A program made the translations under genes and the position numbers. Positions 1 to 11,135 of a stretch of DNA of 64,000 bases are shown piece by piece; the stretch's first letter is position 1; each line of letters starts with the position of its first letter. Location: the NCBI GenBank assembly GCA_963995525.1, contig OZ023213.1:20546353-20610352 (forward strand), read 5' to 3'. The notes under the pieces were generated by a model, which worked only from the letters and a program-made list of their open reading frames with translations, was not told the origin of the DNA and did not search any database. This stretch comes from Escarpia spicata (Eukaryota; Annelida; Polychaeta; Sabellida; Siboglinidae).

Positions 1-312
1 GGGCCTAAAGAAATTGAATCTTATAACTGCCACTACTGACATTCAGCTGATATGAATACCAGTTGCACTTAAAAGTGGTAGTTTCCCCGAAAAAAATTGT
101 AACTAAAGAGTTATTTACCCAGTGGGAAAATAGGTGGTCAGTGGCCACCCACCCGGTCAGCATATATTTCAAAAATTGCCTCAAGTGTAGCTGCTCCTAA
201 AAGTTCTTAGAGCACAACAAGAAAAATACATCATCTACTTGCGAATCACTAATCCATCCTAAGTTGTAAACAAAACAAACAAGCTGCAAAAGCTCCATGA
301 GTATTTCCCAAG

Positions 313-534
313 GAAATGTGATCCGGGTGCTGTGTTGGACAGAAGGAAGAAGTCACACAAAGACAGTAAGAACAAGAAGCAGAGAAAGGGTAGTCGGACG
401 CCAAGCCCTGCAACTGTCAGACAGCATTCACCCAGCGAGGACAGGCGTCAGAAACATGCAAAGAAATCGTCCGTGACCCCGCACAAGAAGGGGGTCAGCG
501 ACTCGGACAATGCAAGCAGTCCATCACCTGTCAG
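313..534 (+). CDS. Srrm2/3/4-like splicing regulator, internal exon (basic/Ser-rich)
   Basis: The exon encodes a lysine/serine-rich stretch (DRRKKSHKDSKNKKQ, then SRTPSPATV and HSPSEDRRQ) typical of the low-complexity linkers of SR-related matrix proteins. It ends at CAG|GTAATC in phase 2 (the arginine codon is AG|G), the same phase as every later junction of this gene. The left boundary is uncertain: AG at 311-312 and AG at 341-342 both give phase 2 and a length divisible by three, and an in-frame stop lies at 260-262. No start codon is needed because this is an internal exon; the 5' part of the gene lies outside the window. Its assignment rests on the downstream exons, which carry the diagnostic eMIC motif. 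Confidence 0.6.
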
Positions 535-672
535 GTAATCATTGTAGTTTAGCTACCTGTCAGGTAATCATTGTAGTTTAGCTACCTGTCAGGTAGTCAT
601 TGTAGTTTACCTACCTGTCAGGTAATCTTTGTAGTTTACCTACCTGTCAGGTATTTATTATAGTTTACCTAC
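528..672 (+). repeat. 29-bp tandem repeat that copies the exon's 5' splice site five times
   Basis: Units start at 528, 557, 586, 615 and 644, each beginning CTGTCAGGTA. The first unit contains the authentic exon end and donor (CAG|GTAATC at 534/535). The other four recreate the same donor-like string downstream, with variants GTAGTC, GTAATC and GTATTT. Confidence 0.9.
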
Positions 673-1571
673 AGGTAGAACACTGACAGGGTGTAGTCTG
701 GTCTTTCATGATGACATGCTCTGGCTCGTTTGTACAAATTCATTGTGTAGTTTTGTAGAATCATTGGAGAAATTATTGAATTGTTTCTGATTGGAGGCAA
801 AAAAATGACAACGTGACTAGCTATTACCGATATAGGACAATGCTATTGGCACCTTCACCACCTAATGATCACATTCAATTCCATCAATGTTTGTTTAAGT
901 TTTTAGTTTTTTTAGAAAGTTAAAAATGTAATATGTCCTGCATTTTTCATTTAAAAGATGGTTGTTATCCAGAATATTGTACTCCAGACACAAACTTGGT
1001 GGTTCAGTTTTAGCAAGAGCTCCAGAATAGTGTGTAGTGTGTACATGGAGGAGGATTTGTTGTTCACTCATTCAGAAATGAAGCAGTAGTTATTTCTTGA
1101 ACAGTTGTTGATGGAAGAGTTTGTTCTAGGGACACAAGACCGAGTCGACGGGCACGACATGACTCACCGTCTCCCTCCAGGTGAGATACCCTGTCTTGTG
1201 AGTCGCTTGTGTCTTGTGAGTCACTTTGTGTCTTGTGAGTCACCCTGTGTCTTGTGAGTCGCCCCGAGTCTTATGAATAACTGTCCACCTGTCTTTTGGA
1301 CGGGCTAAGTTCGTTTTGGACGGAGTGATTTTTGAGCTAACAGGATGTTATATTGGCTCTTGATGTTATGTATATGTCCATTAGGCTTTAAAAATGTGTG
1401 TCACAGTTGTGTACATGTTTGTATTGTATATGTAAGTATTTTAAAGTATTTATGTATATTTTGGTTGGATTGTATGTGTGCATGTGTATCAACTGGGATA
1501 TTTTTGGACTGGTAACAGTTTGAACCTGCCTAAAGGCTTCGTTCCATGTCTGAAACTCATCTTTTTTACAG
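673..1571 (+). other. Intron of the Srrm2/3/4-like gene with a 19-bp GTGAGT-containing repeat
   Basis: No coding signal is seen on either strand. At 1195-1269 a unit of about 19 bp (CTTGTGAGTCAC-like) occurs four times, and each copy contains GTGAGT, the consensus 5' splice-site string. The intron ends in a T-rich tract and acceptor at 1570-1571. Confidence 0.6.
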
Positions 1572-1802
1572 GTCGAAGACATCACACAAGTCACCCCCGG
1601 CGAATGGGAGGCGATCTCGCAGCCTGAGCTATTCACCCCGGCGCAAGGCCACCCCCACACCACCACACCGGGGTAACAAGTATGATCACTCGCCCGCCTC
1701 CCACAAGCGGCGTCGCTCACACTCTCACAGCTACTCCAGGTCAAGGTCGCCATCTTCTAGATCAAGGTCACCAAGGAGAAGGTCAAGGTCTCGGTCAAAA
1801 AG
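1572..1802 (+). CDS. Srrm2/3/4-like splicing regulator, RS-repeat exon
   Basis: A 231-nt exon between a strong acceptor (TTTTTTACAG, AG at 1570-1571) and a consensus donor (AAG|GTGAGT), phase 2 at both ends, encoding 77 residues. The product starts RSKTSHKSPPANGRRSRSLS and ends in dense RS dipeptides (SRSRSPSSRSRSPRRRS). The SRSLSYSP stretch resembles a motif in the C-terminal part of SRRM2. RS-rich tails mediate contacts among splicing factors in the nucleus. Reading frame and both splice sites agree with the neighbouring exons. The reverse-strand open frame over this exon is a shadow. Confidence 0.8.
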
Positions 1803-2322
1803 GTGAGTATATCCTACATTGCAGTAAATTGTAGAAGTTTTCATCTCAGACATTTTTCTGTTTATATATATATAAATAAAAAAAATTTGGATCGGTTATA
1901 ATTACGAGCTAAGGTCTTCCGTTTTGTTGCAGTTGCAGAATTATGTTTTGATAAAATCTTAATAAGCACCAAGATTTATATTGTATATATTTCGGTTATG
2001 CTCACCATATCTAGAATTATGACCTGTAGTATCTTAGTTGTACTATAACCCCGGGCCTATCGATGGACATGAACTTCACATTCTGTCCGACCTTCATCAA
2101 ACAACAAGTATCTGCGAGCGCATTATGGTGTTTATGTAACGATGCTGTGTTTTTTTCTAACAGTCTGTCTAAACATTACTATCACGATTGTCAACTCCAA
2201 GGCATCCCATCAGGTGACAGCATTTTGCTGGTAATGACAATTAGAGAGGATATAGTTAGGACCTGTGGAATCTTAGTCTGTGGTATTGTAGTCTTATAAA
2301 TCAAGTTTTGTGGTGATTGAAG

Positions 2323-2490
2323 GTCACACAGTCGCACGCGACACGGGCGCCACTCTCGAGCCAGCGGAGGTCGCCACCATCGGCGACACAGTGCCAGCTC
2401 GAGTTCAAGGTCGCGCTCCCGCAATCGCAGCCCGTCGATTCGCCGTCGCAAGGGCTCGCCCAGTCACCTCGATAAGCGCCGAATCACAAG
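2323..2490 (+). CDS. Srrm2/3/4-like splicing regulator, exon carrying the N-terminal half of the eMIC domain
   Basis: A 168-nt exon, phase 2 at both ends, encoding RSHSRTRHGRHSRASGGRHH..., then an RS run, then RRRKGSPSHLDKRRIT. The last part matches the first half of the conserved eMIC core known from SRRM3 and SRRM4 (SPSHLE-type block ending RRIT), which drives inclusion of neural microexons. The donor is ACAAG|GTAGTT. If this intron is retained, a TAG stop follows at once (AG|G TAG). The acceptor (GATTGAAG) has a weak pyrimidine tract, so recognition may depend on enhancers, which would suit regulated splicing (inference). The longest open frame over this region is a different, wrong frame. 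Confidence 0.85.
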
Positions 2491-4669
2491 GTAGTTGACT
2501 GTTTCCATTCAAACGTTACGGGAACTGTGGCAGTCGTTGACACACACATGTGCACAGGAGACTCTTGGTGCAGTTTCCTCGTTTGATTGTTGTCGTCGTT
2601 CTGTTCCCATTACTGCCCGTGGTCGAAGACTGGTTAATAAGTGTCCGTGTGGGGCAGTAGGTGAAACATCTTGGCAGTTGGTTTTATTGTTTTAACAATG
2701 ATTTATTTGTTTCGTGGAAGATGTCTCGATGTTGTTACAATTGCAGAGCGTGGGGTTTCCCGCGGGTGGGAGCCACGCGATATCGGCAGATCTATGCTTC
2801 GCTACTCTGTCTACTGCATGACATGTGCTGCTACCTAGCTTTTATAGTTACATAATTCAAGGGTATAATGGAAGAAATGTACCTAGCGGGTTCATATAGA
2901 CACCACCGTTCTCGGTAGTTTTGCACTTGTTTGCAGCATGGAAGTACACAAAAGTAATCATAATATCCCACACCCCGATTCACATATTTCCACAGTGACA
3001 CGATCTCATTGCTGTTTGTTGTTTTCCTGTTGTGTAATCATATTTTTGTGTCTCGGTTGGAAAACTTATACCAGCTTTCTGCCTGTTTTACCATGGAATT
3101 TTATTCCCGTATTTTAATTCACAAGTTCAAATTCAGCTGTTTTAATTTGCAAATGTTAATTACGGAATTGAACACCATCTCTCGTAGTGGTTATAATAAC
3201 AAGTCACACCGACCTTTGCTTAAGTCTAGCAATGAAATGCATGGATGTTTTCCTACCTTGTAAATTATTTTATTTGGGTGAATATATGATTTGGTGAGTT
3301 GAGCGTCGTATTTTACTTTTTCAAGTGACTATTTGATTGTGCATGACACAGTTCTCTGTTATTATTGTGAAAATGTTACGCCTGATGTAGCAGTAATTGT
3401 GGTGTCGTTTTGAAGTTAGAATTGCTGCACTCGTATGCACTTAAATGTAATGTTGTATCTTGAAATGTACACTGTTCATACGATACTTAAAAGCCCTATT
3501 TATAATGTCCTGTGTCCCCACTGTCGTGATAGCTTCACTAAGAGTAGTGCCATCAAAATTATAACTCATTTTGATCAGTATTAAAATTATGTTCCACAAG
3601 TGTTTGGCAGATAATGCTTTCAAAGTTCCATCTCCAAGACATTTTGCTAACGTGGAATTACATCTATGTATTGGAGGTATAAATTGAATTTATCAGTCTC
3701 TTATTGTAATCCAAGCCGATGGTTTTGTAACACTAGGTAGTCATTGCATTAGCCTTTGTTTTGTATTATGTATTATTAATAAAGGTGCATTACATTGAGT
3801 ATGGGTTTCGACAGACCTCATTTGTTGATTTAGTTTCCCACAGGATTGAGCCTGGCACTTGACCGTTTACTGTGCCTCTAACTTTTACCTTTTATTTTGA
3901 CCATCATCAGGCATTGACCGATGATATTTAGTTGCTGTAAGTGAGCACACGTTGTGTATTCTGTATCACTGGTTGCTCTGTCTTGCTCTCAGTTGGTGGT
4001 AACATCCACTCCTCGTCTTCTGCTCTCTCGCTCTCTCTATCATGTTCTTGTACTGACTCCATCTCATGCATGACTCCCGTTCACACGCTACTGTACACAG
4101 TAATGCAAGTAATTGTTGGGATTAAGGTGTTGAAAATGTTAAAAACACAGTGTGACAAAGTTTTAGCTGTGATCGAATTTTACTCTGTTACGTGTATCTT
4201 TCATTGTTTTCCCTATTGCAGTATCTACTTTTCCCAAATCATTTGCATTGTGTAATCTTTCTGAATGTTGATTGTTTTTCTGTGCGCTTTTGTTTGTGTT
4301 AATTTGAGGCTGAACTTATACAAGCAAGGAACAACATTCAGTACTTCAGATTTGTATACATAATACGCCTTTATCATGACTAACTATAATTGGTCTACTT
4401 AGAAACATACTACTAATTTTCCTGCATGAATTGCTTTGCTGACATAGTTACATTTTGTTGTAGCTATATTTAAAAAAAATTCTTCAATATTTTGTGTTTC
4501 TGTTCTCAAAACTAACTAATTATTGTCTGAACTTGTGTTGATAATGCCAGTGTTTGACTTTGAATAGAGAAGGTTGTTCCTTGTTTTTGCCACAAGGCCT
4601 CTTGGCATGCATTTATTTGTTTGGCCTTTGTTGATTTTTGCTTTTGTGTATGTTCATTTGTTTCCTAAG
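2491..4669 (+). other. Intron of the Srrm2/3/4-like gene, no other feature
   Basis: About 2.2 kb of AT-leaning sequence without coding potential or recognisable repeats on either strand. It separates the first eMIC exon from the short exon with its own stop. Confidence 0.6.
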
Positions 4670-4763
4670 GTCAAGGTCGAAGCACCGCTATAGCAGTTAC
4701 TCGCGGTCGAGGTCACGATCGTTCTCGCGTTCGCCATATCGCAGCCACAGGCGGCACCATTGA
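4670..4763 (+). CDS. Alternative last (or stop-containing cassette) exon between the two eMIC exons
   Basis: Acceptor TTTGTTTCCTAAG|G (AG at 4668-4669) opens an exon in the phase required by the 2490 donor. It reads RSRSKHRYSSYSRSRSRS, continues FSRSPYRSHRRHH, then TGA at 4761-4763. The coding sequence is strongly RS-biased, unlike its flanks, so it is very unlikely to be chance. Splicing 2490 to 4670 gives a protein that carries the first eMIC half (RRIT) but loses the second half and ends in an RS tail. No clear donor and no canonical AATAAA lie close downstream, so whether it is a true terminal exon or a stop-containing cassette is open. Confidence 0.75.
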
Positions 4764-5997
4764 CTTGCCCAACTATGGATGTCATAAATAAGGAGCCAGA
4801 ATAAGGGTATCGATATATAACATTGGCATTTTGCTTGCTTGTTGCTGCTTGCCACCATTTGCTCAACTATTTGTGCTGCACAGGTTTCGTGCTCCTTACT
4901 ACAAAGGTTTGTCACACTTCAGCAATTACTAACTTTGTTACGTTTTATGTGACGTTGACAAGAGTTTGCCCGTTTTGCCTTCAAATTTCTTATATAGATG
5001 ACCTACTAATTGTCCTACTAACCTGGATTTTAGATCAAACATTGATTGTTCCATAGCCAACGTTGGTCTCAAATGCCTTCCTTTTAGTGAACTGTAGCAA
5101 TTGTAACCTGTATTCCTATCAGCTGTACATATTTATAGGTGCCAGTAATTAATTATTTACCAGTTAGCCTACTAACCCATAGTCAGTTGATCATACATTC
5201 AGTGTTTCATAGTGAATGTTAGTCTCAAGTGCCTTCCTTTTAATGAAGTATATCAACTGTTTTCCAGACAGCTGTACACATTTATATATGTAGCTAATGC
5301 ATTTCCTCCTCTGCTAATAAGCTAGTATTAATTATCTTAATTGCACACTTGTTACATGTTCATAATACCCAATTACAAAATTGGTGTCGTGAACAAATTT
5401 GTGTAGCATAACCTGGAGAATGATTTCCTGTGCTAACAGTGGGAAATAAGGTTAATCATTTCCTGTTAGCAGCAGGTGGTGTAGCTGCAGTGCTGTACAT
5501 TTGCAAACGATCTTGCTGACTGACGTGTGAATTTAGTGTTACTAATTACTAACACGTTACGCTGTCTGCTCAACTAAGAGTTTCTTGGAATGCTAGTGCA
5601 TATTAATTAGCCATGTAAATTTAATGTAAACTGAACTGTTTTAATTGTAATATTATGTAAAACATTGCTTTTCATGAGTTGTCTGTTGTATTATGTTGCA
5701 AGAAGGAAGTTATAAAAACTGAATTTTATTAACGGTTTTGGTTTACATTAACATATTTTATTAATGCAGAGAAATCATTTTCAATCATTATTAGTACGAT
5801 TAAAGTATTTTATCTAAATTCATATGACAACGTAATATTTTCAACATTGATTCTTTATTTAAACTTATGATACAATTATTAATATTACACAACATAACAT
5901 TTATGAATATATAAACAAAACTTTTGTCAATATAACTTGTCGCATGCTTCACGCAACCGGATGACGAGACGCTAATTCCAAGCCGTCCGCATTTCAG
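4764..5997 (+). other. Intron with a diverged tandem duplication
   Basis: Two diverged copies of a segment of about 156 bp occupy roughly 5032-5150 and 5187-5300. They share, for example, TCAAGTGCCTTCCTTTTA versus TCAAATGCCTTCCTTTTA and CAGCTGTACA. An ATTAAA lies near 5797. No coding signal is seen. Confidence 0.5.
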
Positions 5998-6163
5998 CGC
6001 GCGCAAGCGACCGATCCCCTATTATCGCCCGAGCCCGCCGACTCCGAGCAGCGTCGACAGCGATTCGTCTGAGTGGGACTCGTGGTCTGTGTCGTCACGC
6101 AGCGTATCGCGATCGCCACGACACCGGCGGCGGAGGCGGCGTCACCGGACCTCCAGTCGGTGA
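5998..6163 (+). CDS. Srrm2/3/4-like splicing regulator, terminal exon with the C-terminal half of the eMIC domain
   Basis: Acceptor GCATTTCAG|C (AG at 5996-5997). Joined to 2490 the codon is AG|C, and the product runs RRIT-SARKRPIPYYRPSP. This is the hallmark core of the SRRM3/SRRM4 eMIC domain, needed for neural microexon inclusion through the early spliceosome at short exons. The remainder is acidic/Ser-rich (SSVDSDSSEWDSWSVSS), then SRSVSRSPRHRRRRRRHRT, and ends at TGA 6161-6163. In SRRM4 the same core is followed by a Ser-rich and RS tail. The match across the junction fixes gene identity and splice phase. In many invertebrates a single Srrm2/3/4 gene makes eMIC-plus and eMIC-minus forms; the layout here fits that. 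Confidence 0.88.
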
Positions 6164-7086
6164 CAGCGTCTGCCGTTGTCGGCGTTGTGCTTAGTACCAT
6201 GATGGACGGGATTTGGTATACCCAGGATTTTTTATATCAACTGTAGAGGAGAGGTCGCAGAAGACACCGGGATGTCGTAACGTGGATAGTTAAGGCCTCT
6301 TTTTACAGTTCTTAATGTACTATGCAGTGTTATTCCCACTGCACAGTTCCCGAGTTAATCGCCCGTCTACGTGGCGTAAAACATTGTCCCTGGTCAAATA
6401 TTGAAAGTTGTTTATATCTGCGCGTGCCACAGTGCACCCATAATAAGATGGGCGACCATTTAGATCGTTTCGAATATACCCTGAAGAACTGTTCTTTTCT
6501 TAAATCGTTTTGGTTATTTGTGTACGGGTGTGTGAGATAGGTGCCATTGTGTTCGTCATACCCTAGTTGTGTTTTTTGTAAGGAAGCCATTGTTATTTTA
6601 CAGATGCGCACTTTGCGTCATGGATTTAGTACAGGAGTTATTTATGTTATGCCTGTCAACATTCCGTAACAGTGATTAAATAATGTCGCTTACCTGCGTT
6701 AGTAGGTTAACTAACGCCGACGCAGAATTGAACTGACTGGGCCACAATACGACGATCTTCATGGAGGCATGTACAGGAATTGCCTCGCTTGTGTATATAT
6801 AGCATTCGTTCTTACAACTAACACCTGACTGTGTGTGACATGACGTTATACAAGATTCCTATGTATCCATTTCGTAGACCTGGATGTATATATAGTAACA
6901 ATGTGTGTTACAGCGATGCATGTTGTTACAATTAAAGGTGATATATGGAAACAAAATTTGACTTAGACAGTTTCGTGGAAATATTAAAGGTCGGTGACAA
7001 TATCGTAAAAACATTAACGGTCAGTGTTTTAAAACAATTTTAACCAAATGCGAAAATGTTTTGACAAAAGTGCACCATTTAATAAA
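6164..7086 (+). promoter_or_regulatory. 3' untranslated region with candidate poly(A) signals
   Basis: Non-coding sequence follows the eMIC stop. Candidate signals are ATTAAA at 6675-6680 and AATAAA at 7081-7086. Which one is used cannot be told from sequence. Confidence 0.45.
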
Positions 7087-7139
7087 TAGGCCGTAAGACG
7101 TGACATGGATAGAGTGAATGTCTGCCATTAGGCGCACCT

Positions 7140-7210
7140 GAAAAGGCCTGGATATACTGGTACTTTTCGCCTGACCAGACTGCAGTGTATTCACTACACC
7201 AACTGAGCTA
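7140..7210 (-). repeat. tRNA-derived SINE-like remnant (A box only)
   Basis: The minus strand reads TTATAGCTCAGTTGGTGTAG, a clear tRNA D-arm/A-box sequence. A T-arm B box is not found at the right distance, so this is a SINE or tRNA remnant rather than a gene. The following 590 bp to 7,800 show nothing recognisable. Confidence 0.4.
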
Positions 7211-8014
7211 TAAGAGAAGCCGGCGTGACGTCATCATTACAAACTTTAAAACTTCCCAATAGGTCAGACCGACATCGACCTGCCCCAACTACAAGACGTA
7301 GGGGAAAGTTTTCAAGTTTACGTGATTATGACGTCACGACGGCTTCCAGTATAGGTCGGTCGGTGTGATAGACTGCACTCTGACGGAGTCTGACGTGATC
7401 TGGTCTGGTCGGGCGTAAAGTGCAAGTGTATCCTAGCCTAAAGACAATGCTGCTCTCCATAAGCTTGTACGACGACGTTTGACGTAGATTTACCTGAGTT
7501 AGTATAATGCAGAACACGCACAGACCGTTGCGGATTGACGTCACAGTGTTAATACTGACCAATGATAATGTACACAACTACCATACTCTGCCATTCCATT
7601 AGTTACCGGTCATTGCCGTACGTCGATTCCCGAAGACGGCTTGATGTCACACTCGTAAACCAAGAAAACAACGGATATGTGTAGGGTCTAAATTACAATG
7701 AAGTCGTTATTTCAAGTAATCATCGCTATTGAACACGAAAGATATTAATAATGACGAATGTCCGACTTTGAGAATTACTACTTTAAAATGGACCATGGCG
7801 GAAATACTGATGGTCATCATCATCATTGTGCAGCCGTAGTGTTCCGTGGTTGGGCGAATGCCTCGGCATGTCGTTTCCAAATCCTCTGCCAGATGGTGCC
7901 CTTCCAGTACTCATCTAGTTCGTCTCTCCACCATCTCGCCGGTCTTCCTCTAGATCGTTTCCCTTCGTAAGGTCTCCAGGTTGTGATACGCGATGTCCAT
8001 CGGTTATCTCATAG

Positions 8015-9634
8015 TCAGCTGATGTGCCCTGCCCAGGTCCACTTCTGTCTTCTGATTTGTTCTAGCACGTCTATGACCTTTGTCTTCTGCCTTACCCAGA
8101 TGTTTGTTTTTCTCTCCCGATATGTGATATTTAACATACTTCTTTCCATCTTCGTTTGTGCGGCTGCTAGCTTATTCTTTGCCTGGATGGTGAGTGCCCA
8201 TGTTTCCGCGCCATATGTCATCGCTGGAAGTACGCATGAGTTGAAGACTTGTCTCTTCAAGTAGGTTCCAAAGTTACCCTTGAAGATGTCGCGGTGTTTG
8301 GCGAATGCTGTCCAGCCGGCAGTGATCCTTCTTTGAATCTCCTTGTCTTGGTTTTTGTCTCTGATACTGTATCGCTGTACCAGATATACGTAGCTTTCTA
8401 CGTTCTCTATCTGCGTCGTGTTGATATATATTGGTGTGTCATTTTCTAGCATCACTTTTGTCTTCGAGATGTTCATCTTGAGACGTTGTTTTTCACTTTC
8501 ATCAGCTAGCTCCTGCAGCATGTTTTGTAGTTCTTGCGGTGTAGTAGCGCATATGAGTATGTCGTCGGCGAAGCGAAGATGGCTGAGATATTCTCCGTCT
8601 ATCATCAAGTCTCTGGTTTCCCAGGTTAGTCTTCGGAATATGCTTTTGAGTGTTGCCGTGAACAGCTTGGGCGATATGGTGTCACCCTGTCGTACTCCTC
8701 TCTTGATGTTGATCTTGTTGCTCTTTTTGTGTAGGTAGACTGTCACCGAGCTGTTGGTATAGATGTCTTTCAGGAGATCAATGTACACACCTTCTATCCC
8801 CTGTTCTTGAAGGGAGGTCAGTATTGCTTGAGTTTGCACCGAGTCGAAAGCCTTCTCGTAGTCGACGAAAGCGATGCAGAGCGGGATATTATATTCTCGG
8901 CATTTCTCTTTCAGTTGGTTTACGACATGAAATTGGTCTGTCGTTGAGTATCTTCTTCTGAATCCTGCTTGCTCTCGTGGTTGGTTTTCGTCCAGTGTCT
9001 TCTCTAGTCTATTCGTTAGTATCTTTGTGAGTAATTTGTAGATGTTTGATAACAGACATATCGGTCTATAGTTCTTCAAGTCTTCCTTATTTCCCTTCTT
9101 GAAGATTATCACCATCTTTGCGTTCTTCCATGCGGTGGGTATTCGTCTTTCTGATAAGCATTTAGTATACAGCTTAGCCAGTGTCTTCGAGATGATATCT
9201 TCTTCTGCTTTTAATGTTTCAATGTTTACATGGTCGTTGCCTGATGTCTTCCCATTCTTCATATCTCTTAGCGCAGCTTCCACTTCCCATGGTGTTATAT
9301 CTGGTACCTCTTTCGGGTCGGTGTGAATTATGGTACTCTGTTCACTGTCATATAGCTCGGTGTAGAATTCCTCTATTCGTTCCATGAGCATATCTTGTTC
9401 TTGTATTTCTCTACACTGCTTGTCTAGAAGTGTAGTCAGTCTGTCTCGGCCTAGTGCCTGTGTTCTTCTTGCTTTCTTCAGGCTCTTTGATGACATAATC
9501 GTTTCTCGTATGATCTCTTGTTTGTACTTTATGATGTCCTCTTTCGCTTTCTTTTTGATGATCTTGCATATTTCTGCGTACTCTATTTGTTTTTTACGGT
9601 CGCCGTTATCCATCATTTCTCGTCGTTTCTTCAT
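8015..9634 (-). pseudogene. Reverse transcriptase of the RTE-type LINE (539-codon open frame)
   Basis: The open frame contains the RT palm and fingers in order: KMVIIFKKGNKEDLKNYRPI (motif 1/2), AFVDYEKAFDSV (motif A), RGVRQGDTISPKLF (motif B), HLRFADDILICA (motif C with intact FADD catalytic pair), then the thumb. It ends at WAGHIS followed by stops, after which the family's C-terminus (RGRPARWW...) continues in the same frame to about 7,810. The N-terminal endonuclease is in other frames upstream. It copies its own RNA at a nicked target; this copy cannot make a full protein. Reverse-strand frames overlapping it are shadows. Confidence 0.85.
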
Positions 9635-9640
9635 TAGTGC

Positions 9641-10470
9641 TCATGTTGGTGACGATATTCTCGTCACTACATGCCTGTTGATTGCTTTGGCTACACTTGT
9701 CGCACTTAGTTGGATCATCTCAGTGATGTTTTCGCTCATAGTGTCGATGTCGTCTAGCTCCTGTAGTGTCTCGAATCGATTTCGCAGTTCGAGTTGGAAT
9801 TCAATCTTTTTTCTTCCGATTTGTGTGGTATCTACACCCGGTGGTCTCTTATTTATCAACTTCGTCCTTTCAGCCTTGACGTCTAATTTTTGATGTTGCT
9901 CATTACCATTCTGTGGTCACTTCCAATGTTGACTTGGTTGATGACAGTTACGTCAGTGACCATATCTGGCTTGTTTGCCAGGATGTAGTCAATTTCGTTC
10001 TTCGTTTCTCCATTTGGGCTTTTCCATGTCCATCTTCTCCCTGCTTTCTTCTGGAACATGGTATTCATGATTTTGTACTTTCTTGATGTTGCCCATTCTA
10101 CCAAGATGTCGCCTCTTTCGTTTCTCATACCTAGGCCAAATTTGCCTGTTGCCGTTTCCGAAATGTTTGTTCGTTTCCCTACTTGCGCATTAAAGTCTCC
10201 CATCACTATCGTGTAGTGGGTTGGCTTTTCTAAGGTCTCATCTACGTCGTTGTAGAAGTTGTCTGTGTCTTCTTCTGAGTATGATGTTGTTGGTGCATAT
10301 ACTTGTACTAACTTCAGTCTGTAGCGCTTTGTTATGCATAGAACAAGTTCTGCTACTCTGGGGTTGATGCTGTTAACCCTCACTATATCAGCTGCTGCTG
10401 CTGTTGATGAATGGACATAGCTGAAATCATACGATTTATAAGATGCTACTCCCTGGTCAAGCTAAACAAA
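9641..10470 (-). pseudogene. APE-like endonuclease and linker of the RTE-type LINE
   Basis: From 10383 to 9883 the frame reads VQVYAPTTSYSEEDTDNFY, then VMGDFNAQVG (catalytic GDFN), RRWTWKSPNGETKNEIDYIL and GSDHRMVMS (catalytic SDH). These are the C-terminal two thirds of an apurinic-endonuclease domain that nicks target DNA. The N-terminal part (TWNVRTL-type motif) is missing because the element is truncated near 10,470. The linker 9859-9641 joins it to the RT with a frame change at each side. Confidence 0.8.
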
Positions 10471-10904
10471 CTAAATATAATACAATTTTTAACATAGTTC
10501 AAAACTAATATTCATAATTCAGTAGTCACACATTTTACAGGGATGCTTGTGGTACTTATACAAACACTAATTTAACACCAGTTGCAATTAACATTTTATA
10601 AATATGCAATGAGTAATGATATTTTTAAGCAGCCTTTGCTGCTGTGCAAAATCTGCTACGATCAGCACAACTGCCTTCCGACCACGTCATACGTGAGCTG
10701 GATCCCAATACAACCGCAGTCCAGAAACAAGAATAAAGAGGTCAGCGCTGAATGCAGCTCACGCGTCGTATGCAGAAAGAACTCGCTCATCCAGATCGTC
10801 GCAACGCCACTGGCACAGTCGGCGACAACACGGCTCTCGTGACTCGTTGCTGCGTAAACAATATCATTGGACGTTTATATAGAATGAGTCACAGTAGCCG
10901 TACA
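10471..10904. other. Unassigned sequence between two mobile elements
   Basis: No reliable coding or structural signal. Short open frames on the plus strand lack recognisable motifs. Confidence 0.4.
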
Positions 10905-11105
10905 TACAGCGGGTGTGGCATCGCTAAATGTGAAAACGTAAACGTGAAAAAAATGCTACGCTAAATGTTAAAATTCCGGTATATGTGAAAACATTACACT
11001 AAATGTGAAAAAAGTACGCCCGGTAAACGTGAAAAACTATCAACGCTAAATGTGAAACAGCCTAGGGAGACCCGCTAAAGGTGAAAAACTTCCTACGCTA
11101 CAATG
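10905..11105 (+). repeat. Left inverted-repeat arm (about 8 CTAAATGTGAAA-type units)
   Basis: Units occur at irregular 15-40-bp spacing with variants CTAAATGTTAAAA, GTATATGTGAAAA, GTAAACGTGAAAA and CTAAAGGTGAAAA. The same variants in the same order recur in reverse complement in the right arm, so the array was duplicated as a whole. Confidence 0.85.
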
Positions 11106-11135
11106 TTTAAAATATGAAATAAAATATTATTTCAG

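Larger units (their letters stand above)
7805..10470 (-). mobile_element. RTE-type non-LTR retrotransposon, nearly complete, 5'-truncated
   Basis: On the minus strand an APE-type endonuclease (10383-9883), a linker (9859-9641) and a reverse transcriptase (9634-8015) follow one another in the order of a single LINE polyprotein, broken by frame changes. The 3' end runs past 8015 through a GKRSRGRPARWWRDELDEYW block and stops at an ATG/GAT-type triplet tail (CATCATCATCATT on the plus strand near 7817-7829). RTE elements typically end in such short triplet tails. A 5'-truncated relative with the same 3' end lies at about 59,030-59,180. Recent decay is suggested by the long open RT frame. Confidence 0.85.

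Noticed and set aside
2310..2498. Longest plus-strand open frame over the first eMIC exon
   Set aside because: Wrong frame; the RS/eMIC frame fits the splice phase of both neighbours.
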